Source of the DNA: Pollenia angustigena
Taxonomy: Eukaryota > Arthropoda > Insecta > Diptera > Polleniidae
Direction of reading: 5' to 3'
DNA length: 64,000 bases
Assembly (NCBI GenBank): GCA_930367215.1
Contig: OV884059.1
Location: 38,555,882 to 38,619,881, forward strand
The position numbers and the translations under genes were made by a program. Positions 32,701 through 43,848 of this stretch are shown here, piece by piece (the first letter of the stretch is position 1; each line of letters begins with the position of its first letter). The notes beneath the pieces were generated by a model, which worked only from the letters and a program-made list of their open reading frames with translations, did not search any database and was not told the DNA's origin.

Positions 32701-33808
32701 GGAATGAAAATTAGTTTAAATCATTTAAAGAACTTTTTTTGCATTGTTTGCAAAACTAGTACTTTTCTGTTTTAAAAAATTCATACAAACCCGAAATAAG
32801 GCGGTTATGCTGATACATTTCATCACGATTTGAGAACGATTTGTCCGAATTGGAAACAGTTAAAGCCGTATCTGTACTGTATCCATCAGCTGTTCGCTTT
32901 TTGTTATATCGAGTCATAACCGCAAAAAAAGCTTAAGTGACAAAAAAAAAAATTTTACAGGAGAAAGTTTTTTTTATTTTATTTCATAAAAATTTTGTAT
33001 GAATATTGTCGCTTGAGATAAAATTGTTTTTGCTTTAAAATCGTAACGGTTCCTAATGTGACCATGACATTTTAGGAGATGATGCAAGTGTTGCCAATAA
33101 AGTCGTTTATTAAAAAAAACGAAAATGGAAAACGGTGTTACTTAAGCTTTTTTTGCGGTTATGACTCGATATGTATGAAAACCAATACAAAAGCTTACCG
33201 AAATGCAATGTATCGTAGTTGCAACGTACCAATCTGTATAAAATAGATTTTGATGCCGTTGTTACGTGACATTTGTAAGACAGTGATGGGCCACTTGTAT
33301 GTTACATTGAACGCGGGTAATTTTGCTCTTTTTATACCCTCCACCACAATTAGTTGTGAAGAGGGTATATTAAGTTTGTCATTCCGCGTGAAACTTTTTT
33401 ATTATTGATCTCAGACCCCATAAAGTATATATCGATTTAGTCGATTTAGCCATGCCCGTCTGTCTGTCCGTCTGTTGAAAACACGCTCAAAAGAAATGAA
33501 CAAACTTGGTGCCAAATTGCTTGTAGTTTTCCTAAGCAGTTTGGGATTGAAATCCAGCAAAATCGGTTCAGTAGGACCAGAGTTATGAATCAAAATGTGG
33601 AAACACCACCTAAAAAAATTGATAATTTTGTTACAAAAAATAACATAAATGCTGGAACAAGGCACGGAATGAGACAAGATTTTGCAAAAATTTGTTTTAT
33701 TTGACTGGAAATCACGCTGTTAAATTTCGTGATCATCCGTCCATAATTTACCCTAAGCCCCATATAAACAATACTTCCGGAAAACAGTTTAGTACGCCTA
33801 AAACCGTA
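29784..33808. repeat. array unit copy 3 (4,025 bp)
   Basis: As copy 2, with one extra A in an A-run near 32945 and a few substitutions (near 30162, 33133 and 33213). It runs into unique right-flank sequence that completes the dispersed repeat. Confidence 0.95.
32003..32230 (-). CDS. candidate 49-residue small protein, array copy 3
   Basis: Same arrangement as copies 1 and 2: exon 1 32230-32222, intron 32221-32144, exon 2 32143-32003. Confidence 0.35.
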
Positions 33809-34393
33809 AAAAATAACGCTAGCGTAACAAAATTTGGTACGTCACAGTTTTTTTGGACTAGAAATAACACTGTGAAATTTCGTGACGATCGGTCCATAAT
33901 TTACATTAGGCCCCATATAAACCCTACTACCGGAAAACAGTTTAGTACGCCTAAAACCGTAAACAATAATGAAATCATAACAAATTTTGGTTCGTTACAG
34001 TTTTATAGGACTATAAAAGATACTGTGAAATTTCGTGCAGATCGGTACATAATTTACCCTAGGCCCCATAGAAACCGTACTCCCGGAAAACAGTTTAGTA
34101 CACCTAAAACCATAATTAATAATGCTAGCATAACAGAAATTGGTACGTCACAGTTTTAAAGGACTAGAAATGACGCTGAGAAATTTCGTGATGATCGGTC
34201 CATAATTTACCCTAGGCCCCATATAAACACTACTACCGGAAAACAGTTTAGTCGCCTTAAACCATAATTAATAAAAAATCGTCACAGTTTAAGATAATAA
34301 TAACATCATACAGATATTACTCCTTAAACATTCGAACTGTCGGTGGAGGGTATCAAAGATTCGGCACAGCCGAATATAGCACTCTAACTTGTT
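33333..34393 (+). repeat. full-length 'GGTGGAGGGTAT' dispersed repeat
   Basis: Begins with TATACCCTCCACC and a small hairpin (AGAGGGTATA), then ACCCCATAAAGTATATATCG and CCGTCTGTCTGTCCGTCTG. It ends GGTGGAGGGTATC followed by GGCACAGCCGAATATAGC. The outer ATACCCTCCACC and GGTGGAGGGTAT form a 12-bp inverted pair. The inside holds about four ~153-bp tandem repeats. Other copies: 9216-10180, 57339-58035 and the truncated array copies. Confidence 0.75.
33700..34265 (+). repeat. ~153-bp tandem repeats inside the dispersed repeat
   Basis: About 3.7 units, each with GGTCCATAATTTACCCTA, GCCCCATATAAAC, CCGGAAAACAGTTTAGTACG and CCTAAAACCGTAA. The period is divisible by three, so a 155-codon frame (33692-34159) stays open with the 51-residue repeat (VKFRDDRSIIY, GKQFSTPKTV). 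The same repeats at 9350-9860 are not open, so coding is unlikely. Confidence 0.8.
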
Positions 34394-35465
34394 TTTTGGT
34401 ATTTTTTCAGTATATCTATGGAATTGCGACAAAACAACTTACAATTCAACATATTTCCAAATATACAAATATACATATGTTTAGATGTTTAAAATAAACA
34501 AATGTATATACACATACAATGGAAATGTGAAACATATAAAAGACTTTAAATGGTATCAATACCTTGTTTGGTGTATGCACATTTACAATATATGTATGCT
34601 AAAAATTTTTATATGCTAAAATACAAATTTATTTATTGTAAATCTATAATATAAATATTAAATTATTAACATTTTTACATACACAAAATACTGTTTTAAT
34701 ACCATTTAAATCACGTGGTACCTTTTCTGCACAACGGTCACCATTTGAACATTTTTGATTCCCATCACTGTGTGTTTTGTTTTATGTATACTATTGCTTT
34801 TTGTTTATGTATGAGAAAACATATGACACGTTTTTAAACGTTCTATAAGTGCACCAACGTGCTTACAGTACGGTGCGGTACATTACGGGTACAGCAACGT
34901 TCGCCTAACTGAGCCTTTAGTAGCACCAACGGTAACGCTGACGTTCAATCATCCAACTCACACATGCACAAATAAAATGTTAACGAAACGATGTCAATAT
35001 TAATCAACGTTGAGCTTTGCTTTGCAGGATTATAATTGATATAACGTAAGCGTATAAATAAATCAAGCAAATTAGTCATTTTGCAGTTCTTTGGCACCAA
35101 CCAGTAGGTACCTCTGGGAGGGACTGTCAAATAGACATGTTACTTTTTATACTTTATTTCAATACAAATAAAAGTAGAATTCAAAGTTAATAGTCCTAAA
35201 AACTCTCCAAAATTTTAACAAATTTTTTAAAACTTAACCGATATACTTACCAATCCCTTTTGAAGTGAGTCCACTACTATTTTAAGTATCATATATGTCC
35301 AGACAATATGAAGAATCAGCAACATTATAAGCAAACTATTGAATATATAATAAGCAGGAAACATGGGTAGAATGCTGGGTGCTTCCACAGAAGAGCTAAA
35401 AATTAAATTAAATGATAGATACAATTTGAATTTTTTAATAAATAAAACTCCATTTGTTATTTAAC
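34394..35465. other. ~1.07 kb AT-rich stretch without a recognised gene
   Basis: Contains TACATATG-type low complexity and a GC-richer patch near 34840-34950, but no coding frame or element terminus I can support. Confidence 0.3.
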
Positions 35466-35468
35466 TAA

Positions 35469-35585
35469 CGGCCAATTTCACAAAGTTTAGTTAAAACTAA
35501 CTATAACTTTAACTTCCAATTACCAATTTGTTTTGACAGATCTAACTGATATTTAATTATTATTCAGCTTGGTGAAATTGCCCGT
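35469..35585. mobile_element. 117-bp MITE 'CGGCCAATTTCAC'
   Basis: Ends CGGCCAATTTCACAAAG and inverted ACGGGCAATTTCACCAAGC, TAA at 35466-35468 and 35586-35588. Confidence 0.65.
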
Positions 35586-36860
35586 TAATATACTTAAGAC
35601 TGTAACTGTTATGTAATTTACAATAAGTATATAACTAAACTATACGGCAAATTTGGCATACCACTATTGTACAAATAAATATAACTTTCATAGGTGATTT
35701 TGGTTTAAAAATGCTCCGCACCAAAAGTGATTTCTAAAAAAATACACTTTTTTTGAAACACAAATGCTTTCAATTGTTATATCGTCACCTTAAAGACGAA
35801 ATAACCTATCTGCAGTTTTCAAAATTTTACAGGAGAGGGAAAAACGTTATAAAATTGAAACTATTTACAATATTGAAACGAAAATTACACATTTTGATTA
35901 AAATGAAACCAGAAATATATATCGGTTGAGAAAATTTTGTTTTTCTAAACAAAGCTTATGTTATTTGGTTATTTGGAAATGTAAAAATCTGAAACCAAAT
36001 AACCTATCTGCAGTACTAATTAGTATGAATGTTAAATACATACATATGAATATTATATATATTAAATAATAACAGTTGTAGTTTCTTTTACTGGTTTAAG
36101 TAAAAAAAGTACTTAGAGCCACTTTTTGGGTTAGAGATAAGCGATTAAATTAACTTTAATCTCCGTATTTACATTTTGAGTTTTTTTTTTTTAACTTTTT
36201 TTGCTAGTTTAAGCGGCCAACGTTGGTGGTTTATACGCTACATTGTATACGCTACATGCTAAAATATAAAAATGAGTATCACATTAAAAAATCGTGTTTA
36301 TATAAATGTTAAAACACAGTGCTTGCTCATGGCACTTACTTTAACGAACAGAGCCAAAGTCTGCAAAATTCAACAACTAAATTACACTTAAAAACGATAT
36401 GTTATGTTAAAAAAACAACAATTTTAAACATTGAAAACAGTGATTAACAGAGTCGTTGAAACATGTTATACCTAAAACCGAAACGTATGTACATGGGTCG
36501 TTCTTAAAAAACATGACCATTCTGAATTTTGTAATTTTAAAAAATTAAGTTGGCCAAATATGTTTATAATTGGCCTCATGTGGTTACGGATCTTATCAAC
36601 AATAGGAATCCATAACCAGCAGCAATTTTTAAAATGGAGTTTTTACATATAAAAAAGTCACAGAGTGGACCGGTAAAAGAGGGGACAAATTAACTCAAAA
36701 ATACCATATTTTAGCTTTTTATTAGAATTTTGTAGAATTTATTTGTCCACTTAATTAGTGTACACAAAATATTTATAAAAAAATTATAAAATAAATAAAA
36801 AATCACTTTACTCAACGTTTTTCAACAGTAACAGAGTTGACACTGAATAAGGGTACGCAC

Positions 36861-37805
36861 CAGTGTTACCACCAGCAAAATTCAAAATTACACTTGAGAT
36901 GAAGCAAAATTACCCGATTTAAATAAAATTACACCTGATATAAAATTTATGTTTAATTTAATAAAAGACATTTACCAAGAAGAAAAACACAACAAACTCA
37001 TTGAAAGAATATCAATATTAGTCAAACTGTTAACATTCTTATTGTAATTTATAATAAATTAACATTAAAATAAATAATATTAAAGACTTAAAAACAATTA
37101 ATAAAACTCCTAAAATAATGAGTTTAACTTCCACATTTGGTTGCAAAAATTCTAGGTAGGTTTAAAATGCTCATTGCCATTCCTTTATAAAGGGTGTTTT
37201 TTAAGCCCGATTGAGCTTACGAAAGGTTAGCTGTCAAACAAACTGTCATACTGCTCTCACTCTTTGATCAGGCACATCATCATGGATAGATAAATTTATG
37301 CTTGAACAACGCCACCAAATTATCCAAATTTACTTTAAAAATCAGCCATATCGATTTTCGCAACAGGCGACTTAATGATTTAAATGACGCAATTTGTTTC
37401 ACAAATAAAGGCGATGTGTTGAATTAGAGAAAATAATATGTCAATTGGACTTCAAGGCCGTACGATTTGACACCTCTTGATTGTTTTCCGTAGGCCTGTG
37501 AAGTCACTGGCTTATGCTGATAAACTAGCAACAATTGACATATTGGAAGTCAACATTGTTTATTTATTCGTGACATGCAGCCAGCAATGCTCGAAAAAGA
37601 GGAACAAAATTGAACGTCTGTAATGCGTTTCGTCAAGGACAGGCGCGGTGATGCATATTTGTTTAAATCAGTTTCAAATGGTAGCGCCGTGTATAAATTT
37701 GCAATTAAAATTCATTTGTTTTGTGTTTTCTATAATTTTACGCTCTACCCACGACAGTAAAAATTATACCAAATTCGGGTAATTGCCCACAAAGTGGCAA
37801 CACTG
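36861..37805. mobile_element. hAT element 'CAGTGTTRCCAC', short copy (945 bp)
   Basis: Ends CAGTGTTACCACCAGCAAAA and inverted CAGTGTTGCCACTTTGTGGG. Exact 8-bp duplication GTACGCAC at 36853-36860 and 37806-37813. It is the 1,908-bp copy at 41339 minus one 963-bp block. Confidence 0.93.
37189..37700 (+). pseudogene. mariner-like relic carried inside the hAT element
   Basis: Starts at an AAAGGGTGTTTTTTAAGC mariner-type terminus. A short N-terminal piece reads MLEQRHQIIQIYFKNQ, and after an internal deletion a C-terminal piece reads PVKSLAYADKLATIDILE followed by MQPAMLEK in a shifted frame, as in DUF4817-type mariner transposases. Many stops. The same relic, inverted, is in the other hAT copy (about 42400-42915), so it was captured before the hAT element spread. 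Confidence 0.7.
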
Positions 37806-37941
37806 GTACGCACCCGGCCTACAATTAAGTTGCTTGCTCAACCACGCACTAAACAAGACTGAACAGTTAAAAACACATTTTGTTGATTTAAGCTAACATT
37901 GCAGCCACACGATCAAGCTTTTCTTGATAGTCTTTTACATA

Positions 37942-38323
37942 TCGTTAGCTTAAATGCAAAAAGACGTAACTAACAAAAAATTCAAAATCATGTTTTTGAT
38001 TGATTATTATAAATGCCATTGAACTACATGTCTACACAAAATTTTACACTTCTGTTATCAAAAATTGCGCTTTTATTAACAAAAACCAAAGGAACGTAAC
38101 TACAAGTGTGTTTATTTTATAAATGAAAAACTACGTAATTACTCATTTTTTTCAACAAAATATAATGAAATGGTTTCATTTGAAAACTGTTTAAAGAATT
38201 CCATGGATGACCCATTAACGCATGTTGTCTGACATGTTTATAGTTTTCATTTAATAAAGTTTTTTGCTTCTCCTGTAAAATTATATTTTTGTTAGTTACG
38301 TACTTTTGCATTTTAGCTAACGA
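37942..38323. mobile_element. Tc1/mariner-like MITE 'TCGTTAGCT' in the left arm of the previous element
   Basis: 382 bp, ends TCGTTAGCTTAAATGCAAAA and TCGTTAGCTAAAATGCAAAA, TA flanks. Removing it restores the arm collinear with its right partner. Confidence 0.85.
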
Positions 38324-38472
38324 TATACTGTTTGTCAAAATATGCAAAAATTGGCAGCTGTGACGTAGGCTGCACGCAAGTTGAAAGCAATTTACTTTCA
38401 AGATGTCATTAAAAAAAAAATGTATAAAGAGAAACGAAAAATTAGCTCACTAACCTTGAAATCAGCTGTTTT

Positions 38473-39546
38473 CTTGAACGTAAATTGAAACACTCACTGG
38501 CAAGAGAATTTTAAAGGCAAGTTCGTATCAATTTTTAAAAGTATGAGTGTATTGGTAAAAAAGTGTGAGTGTATTAAAAATTGATAGGCAAAACTTGATC
38601 GTGTAACGCTGGGTCTCCACGTAGCAATTTTTATTGCTAATTACAAGCAATAACGTCGGCAGAACAATGACAGAACAATGTAGCAATAATTGCTGAATAT
38701 ATTGCTGGAGAACACTTGTTATTGCTTTGCCATAAATTTGCAATTTTCACCTCGGGTAGTTGTATAAAGTTTTGTGGCTGTATTTATAACAAATGTTTTA
38801 TGTTGTGTTTTGAAGTGATTGTTAAATTTTCTTTTTTAAATTAATAAAATAATTAATTGTTATTGTCGTAGCTGTGTTTTGTATTGCTTTTTTGTTTATT
38901 ATTATGAAAAAAAAAAAAAACCTAAAACTTGTATTGTTCTATTGAAAAAATAAAAATGTACAAAAAAAAAAACAAATTCGTCGTTTGCTTTTGTTGATAT
39001 TGACGTTTATTTAAAAATATAATATATAAAAACTTTTTCTGTATTTTGTTGAAGTATTTTTTTACTTGGCGGCTTTTTCTTGATTGCTTTTTTAATAAAT
39101 AAACACACTAATAAATAAACAACCGTACAGAGAAATGAAATGTCAGATAAATTACAACTGATTTGACAGCAGATTGCTAAGCAATAATTGCTCAAGCAAT
39201 CAGAAGAGCAATCATTGCGCAATGGATTGCCACTCATGGCAATTTGCGGTCTATACGTCGCAAATTTAATGGAGCAATCAAATTTGACGCTTGCCGCAAT
39301 AAATATTGCTACGTGGAGACCCGGGGTAACCCTCAAGTAAGTTATGATGGAGAAGCATAAGAGAAATATACGCTTTATAACGTTTAACAAAAATTTTTCA
39401 ATAACTTGAGGGTTACACGATCAAGTTTTGGCTATCAAGTTTTAATACACTCACACTTTTTTACCAATACACTCATACTTTTAAAAATTGATACGAACTT
39501 GCCTCTAAAATTCTCTTGCCAGTGAGTGTATCAATTTTCGTTCAAG
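38473..39546. mobile_element. fold-back element with ~140-bp arms
   Basis: Arms 38473-38612 and 39406-39546 share CACTCACTGGCAAGAGAATT, GGCAAGTTCGTATCAATTTT and AGTATGAGTGTATTGGTAAA in inverse order with few mismatches. Another element (38611-39322) fills the loop. Confidence 0.75.
38611..39322. mobile_element. MITE 'GGGTCTCCACGTAGCAAT', 712 bp
   Basis: Ends GGGTCTCCACGTAGCAATTT and GGGTCTCCACGTAGCAATAT with many AGCAATAATTGC-type motifs. No exact target duplication found. Shares GCAATAACGTCGGCAGAA with the element at 47887. Confidence 0.75.
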
Positions 39547-39732
39547 GAAACATCTTATTACAAATCTTTTGAAGTTGTTTTTGTTTTTTTTTCACAAATA
39601 TTTTGCCGGCAAAAGCTGAAGTTCTTTTTTTTTTACAAATTGTTGCGGGAATTTTAAAATTTTAACTAAAAACCTAAAAAAATAGTGAAATATGTTTATT
39701 AATAAAATTTATTTATAAAATTAATAAGCAAA

Positions 39733-39943
39733 ATGATGTTCTGCGATTCATAGAGCTGTACAGAAGCCATGAAATTTTATGAATCTTTCATCATATAGGC
39801 GAAATGATTTGAAAATAAAAGCCTACGAGTCGTTAGCTTCTGCAACAAAAATGCCAGTGGAAGAAGTAAAGAAAAAAATAAAGTCCCTTCGAACAGCCTA
39901 CAGTGCAGAAAAATCAAAAGTGGAAAATAGCAAAACATTTTGA
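39733..39943 (+). pseudogene. MADF-domain relic with a one-base deletion
   Basis: The plus strand reads DVLRFIELYRSHEIL, then, after restoring one lost base near 39776, RRNDLKIKAYESLASATKMP, VEEVKKKIKSLRTAYSAEKS and a stop. This spacing of FIELYR, W-x-S, AYESLA and KKKIKSLR is the MADF (Myb/SANT-like, Adf-1) DNA-binding fold found in fly transcription factors and in some transposon accessory proteins. Only one domain is left and the tryptophan codon is destroyed. It lies inside the 37907-40089 element, so it is either that element's lost DNA-binding gene or a captured host exon. Confidence 0.7.
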
Positions 39944-41338
39944 GTTGTTTTCTCGGCGACGACATCTTGAAAAAGTAAATTGCTTTCAACTTGCGTGCAG
40001 CCTACGTCACAGCTGTCAACTTTTGCATATTTTGACAATCAGTATATGTAAAAGACTATCAAGAAAATCTTGATCGTGTGGCTGCACTGTAAAATGAGTG
40101 GACGTAACAGAGGGGACCAAAACCTGGGGACAAGATTTTTCTTAAAAAAAATTACACAAACAAATTATTTTTCATCATTATTTTCTATATATGGTATTAA
40201 TATATACAAACTGAATAACAAAAATTGTAAATATTATTTTTTTTTTATTTTTTTTTAACTGAAAATAACTATTAAATTTTTATAAATTGGTTCGGGACAC
40301 AGGTTTTTGCTAAACCTTTGACATTAAAAATATTTTTTAAGTTATTTTCAGATAATTGATTTTTTTTTTTTGTAATATAGTTACGTAGAATCGATAATAA
40401 TTTATAAAAATGCAGATATTTTTCTATTTTCTTTTTGGAGAAACAAAATATAAAACAGTAAAGTCTGGGGACACCAATTGGTCATGTTTTTTAAGAATGA
40501 TCCACATGTACAAGAATTTGACAGGTACTGGCATTTGAAGCTAATAAACAATAAATTGAATAATTTTCTACTTTGTTAAACAATATTAAATTCGCGCATT
40601 TTCTTCTTCTTCTTCTTTGAAAACATCCATATTGCTTGATAAAAGTTGACATTTGCAAAAAACTGTTGCCATTTATTTGTGCCCAGTTTGGTAGCGCTAT
40701 ATGAATATCAAATTCAATTGATAATAGAATTAAATTAACTTTAATCTCAAACCCAAAAAGTGGCTCTTAAAGTTTATTAAAATTACTTATGCAACAAAAT
40801 TAAACTTTTATCGTGATTTTTGATGATTTTTTTTCTCATTTTCTTGTGCGTAACGGTCCTCTAGGTCATTTGTAATATTACATGCTCAAAATTTTGCACA
40901 CATATGCGTTATGATATAGGGAATAAAAATCCATAAAAAAACTCAATTTTGAAATTTTTGCAGATAGGTTATTAGGTCCTTAAGATGACGATATGGAATA
41001 AGTTTTAAATTTGAAGTACATATGTGATGTATTACACAATAGTCTTGCAAAAATTTAATTGCACGTTCTGCGCAGAGGTTGCTTCGCAGAACTTCTTGAA
41101 TAGTTGATGGCTTTGTGACTCAATGTCTAATAACATATTCTTAAGCTTTTTGTAGTGTGGTGTAATCATTTTTGCTGAAACTATGATCAAAAAACCAGAA
41201 TTCACTCCTAGCATCACATACAAATTAACAAATAGAATATAATTGCAAAAGATATTCCGGAATAAATATAAAAGTGCCAAAACAGCTCTACTTTAAACTA
41301 CTAAAAGCTTGGACCAGTTCATATGTATATGTATGTAT

Positions 41339-43246
41339 CAGTGTTGCCACTTTGTGGGTAATTACCCGAATTTGGTATAATTTTTACTGTCGTGGGTAGA
41401 GCGTGGGTAATTTCTCTTAGGTGTAGTTCAGGTGCTATTTGAAATTCTTACTTCAGATACCCAAATAAATCACGATTCGATTTCAGTGATGACATTTATT
41501 TCTTTTTAAATATTGTTGACACTCGTAAAACTGCTCTGAGTGGAGAAGCAGCTCGCGCTTTTTGTCATTATTTCTTAAGGGCAAACAGGTCGTTTTTGTT
41601 TGTCTGCTTTTGTTGCGTTTTGCGTTGTCACCCCGCATTGGTTAGTGTTTCGGCGTCGTATAACTGTACCGAGTTACAGTTTTTGCGGTATCTGCATTAA
41701 CTATATGCAATCGTTTTTAACCTCAATTTGAGGTTTTGTCTGGTGGAGAACCATTAATAACTCATGTGACTGGTGGAGAACCAATATAACTCAGACGTTT
41801 TACTGGTGGAGTACCAAGGAAATAACTCAGACGTTTTACTGTGGAGACAAGATATACTCTGGAGCTTATTCTGGAAGCTCTTCGCCTTCCTATACGAAGG
41901 TCTAGGTCGATCGAGGACTTGTGGATGAGGCTCCAACAAACCGTGTGATACCCTGGCAATATAACTCTAGATAGTTAGCCAAAAACTTTTAGTTTTTAAG
42001 CCAAGTCAAAAAAAAAAAAAAAAAAATATTGTTGATAAAAAATGCACAGTTTTCTGAACTAAAGTCTAGGGTTCTTTTAAGGAAAAGACTTCAATCATTA
42101 AATATATATTTTCAAAACATTGGTAATAAATCTCTATCATAGTGATTTAGAACCTGGAGTTTATTCAAAAAAGTTATTCAATTAAAAACTAGCCTGGGGG
42201 TAGAAATGTTTCTAATATTCCAACATTTTATTAATTTTATTTGTGTCTGGAAACTTTCAAATGCTTTAGTTTGAAGAATATTTATCGCCCTAAACAGCTG
42301 TAAAACTGAATTACGAAAGGGACAGTTGAACAAAACCATGCAGGTATTTTTTAAGACCATGCAACTTAAAATTATAGAAAACACAAAACAAATGAATTTT
42401 AATTGCAAATTTATACACGGCGCTACCATTTGAAACTGATTTAAACAAATATGCATCACCGCGCCTGTCCTTGACGAAACGCATTACAGACGTTCAATTT
42501 TGTTCCTCTTTTTCGAGCATTGCTGGCTGCATGTCACGAATAAATAAACAATGTTGACTTCCAATATGTCAATTGTTGCTAGTTTATCAGCATAAGCCAG
42601 TGACTTCACAGGCCTACGGAAAACAATCAAGAGGTGTCAAATCGCACGGCCTTGAAGTCCAATTGACAGATTATTTTCTCTAATTCAACACATCGCCTTT
42701 ATTTGTGAAACAAATTGCGTCTTTTAAATCATTAAGTCGCCTGTTGCGAAAATCGATATGGCTGATTTTTAAAGTAAATTTGGATAATTTGGTGGCGTTG
42801 TTCAAGCATAAATTTATCTATCCATGATGATGTGCCTGATCAAAGAGTGAGAGCAGTATGACAGTTTGTTTGACAGCTAACCTTTCGTAAGCTCAATCGG
42901 GCTTAAAAAACACCCTTTATAAAGGAATGGCAATGAGCATTTTGAACCTACCTAGAATTTTTGCAACCAAATGTGGAAGTTAAACTCATTATTTTAGGAG
43001 TTTTATTAATTGTTCTTAAGTCTTTAATATTATTTATTTTAATGTTAATTTATTATAAATTACAATAAGAATGTTAACCGTTCGACTAATATTGATATTC
43101 TTTCAATGAGTTTGTTGTGTTTTTCTTCTTTGTAAATGTCTTTTATTAAATAAAATATCAATTTTATATCAGGTGTAATTTTATTTAAATCGGGTAATTT
43201 TGCTTCATCTCAAGTGTAATTTTGAATTTTGCTGGTGGTAACACTG
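41339..43246. mobile_element. hAT element 'CAGTGTTRCCAC', long copy (1,908 bp), inverted
   Basis: Ends CAGTGTTGCCACTTTGTGGG and inverted CAGTGTTACCACCAGCAAAA. Exact 8-bp duplication GTATGTAT at 41331-41338 and 43247-43254. Reverse complement of the 36861 copy plus a 963-bp block (41405-42367). Confidence 0.93.
41405..42367. other. 963-bp block present only in the long hAT copy
   Basis: GC-richer left two-thirds with three CTGGTGGAG(A/T)ACC repeats (41740-41830), then an A19 run at 42008-42026, then AT-rich DNA. The block edges share only a T with the short copy's junction. It may be ancestral interior deleted from the short copy, or a retroposed fragment ending in the A-run. No transposase found. 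Confidence 0.6.
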
Positions 43247-43254
43247 GTATGTAT

Positions 43255-43848
43255 GTAAGTACTGCATGTCACACTTTTAACACTTTTTTAAACAGTTTTA
43301 CAAAAATAATATTTATTCAAATTTCTAAATTTAAAGATAAAGAAAATGGCTATATGCTTCTTTAAAAAAGTAATTGCATTTGATGCGGAAACTTTTATGC
43401 GATTAAAAAAAAACATAAATGGGTCTCCATTATTTTTTATGCTCTATTCAAATGTGCTATGCCATTTTTCCTATTTGCAAAAATTGTAAAAAGTTATATG
43501 CCTAATGTACATCATTTTTTTGGATTTTGTTGCTTTTTATATTTAACGAGAAGAATTTGAAAATACGTAGTTACATTTCTTATAATTCCCTACAAATTAA
43601 TATATACTAGTGTTCGCCTAATGGTCAAAATTTGACCATAAATTTTTTTGTACATATGAAGAAAACATAGCAAATCTAAGTATATTGAGGACTTCATGTC
43701 AAGTCAACCAACTTTAAAAATTGATGTCTTCTGATTTGGATGAAATTTGTACCAGTTCAATATTATAGAAAATATTAAAAATATTAAAAATTATCGCATG
43801 CGGCACGGAAAGGTAAATGAGAGAAACTTAATTTACCGTATTTATATA
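43255..43848. other. AT-rich stretch, no gene
   Basis: No coding frame or element end recognised. Confidence 0.3.

Larger units (their letters stand above)
20665..33808. repeat. tandem array of three ~4,024-bp units
   Basis: Copy 1 is 20665-25759 (5,095 bp because of two transposon insertions), copy 2 is 25760-29783 (4,024 bp) and copy 3 is 29784-33808 (4,025 bp). Within aligned parts only a handful of substitutions separate copies, for example A/G at 27094, T/A at 30162 and C/T near 33133. The junction GTA|GCAATTTT joins unit end to unit start. The true flanks are CTA|GCAATT on the left and CGTA|AAAAAT on the right, so the shared TA is a 2-bp microhomology. Unit content: hAT-MITE half, MITEs, a candidate small gene and a truncated dispersed repeat. 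Confidence 0.95.
37907..40089. mobile_element. fourth-layer element 'CAKTGCAGCCACACGATCAAG' with long arms
   Basis: Arms of about 130 bp (excluding a MITE in the left arm): CAGCCACACGATCAAG, TTTTCTTGATAGTC, CAGCTGTGACGTAGGCTGCA, AGTTGAAAGCAATTTACTTT, present inverted at 39945-40089. The flanks TAAGCTAA and TAAAATGA match at five of eight positions, so the target duplication is doubtful. It contains a MADF relic. Confidence 0.65.
36492..40508. mobile_element. third-layer inverted-repeat element (TA flanks)
   Basis: Ends CATGGGTCGTTCTTAAAAAA and CATGTGGATCATTCTTAAAA, then ACATGACCA. Flanked by TA. Contains the 945-bp hAT copy and the 37907-40089 element. Confidence 0.6.
36116..40766. mobile_element. 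second-layer inverted-repeat element (TTA flanks)
   Basis: Ends GAGCCACTTTTTGGGTTAGA and GAGCCACTTTTTGGGTTTGA, flanked by TTA at 36113-36115 and 40767-40769. About 4.65 kb. Confidence 0.65.
35782..40991. mobile_element. outermost inverted-repeat element of the 36-41 kb nest (TA flanks)
   Basis: 33-bp ends TCGTCACCTTAAAGACGAAA... and TCGTCATCTTAAGGACCTAA..., both continuing TAACCTATCTGCA, 29 of 33 positions alike. Flanked by TA. About 5.2 kb, almost entirely occupied by the next element. Confidence 0.6.

Noticed and set aside
33692..34159. 155-codon repeat protein
   Set aside because: Produced by tandem repeats with period divisible by three in a non-coding repeat; other copies are not open.
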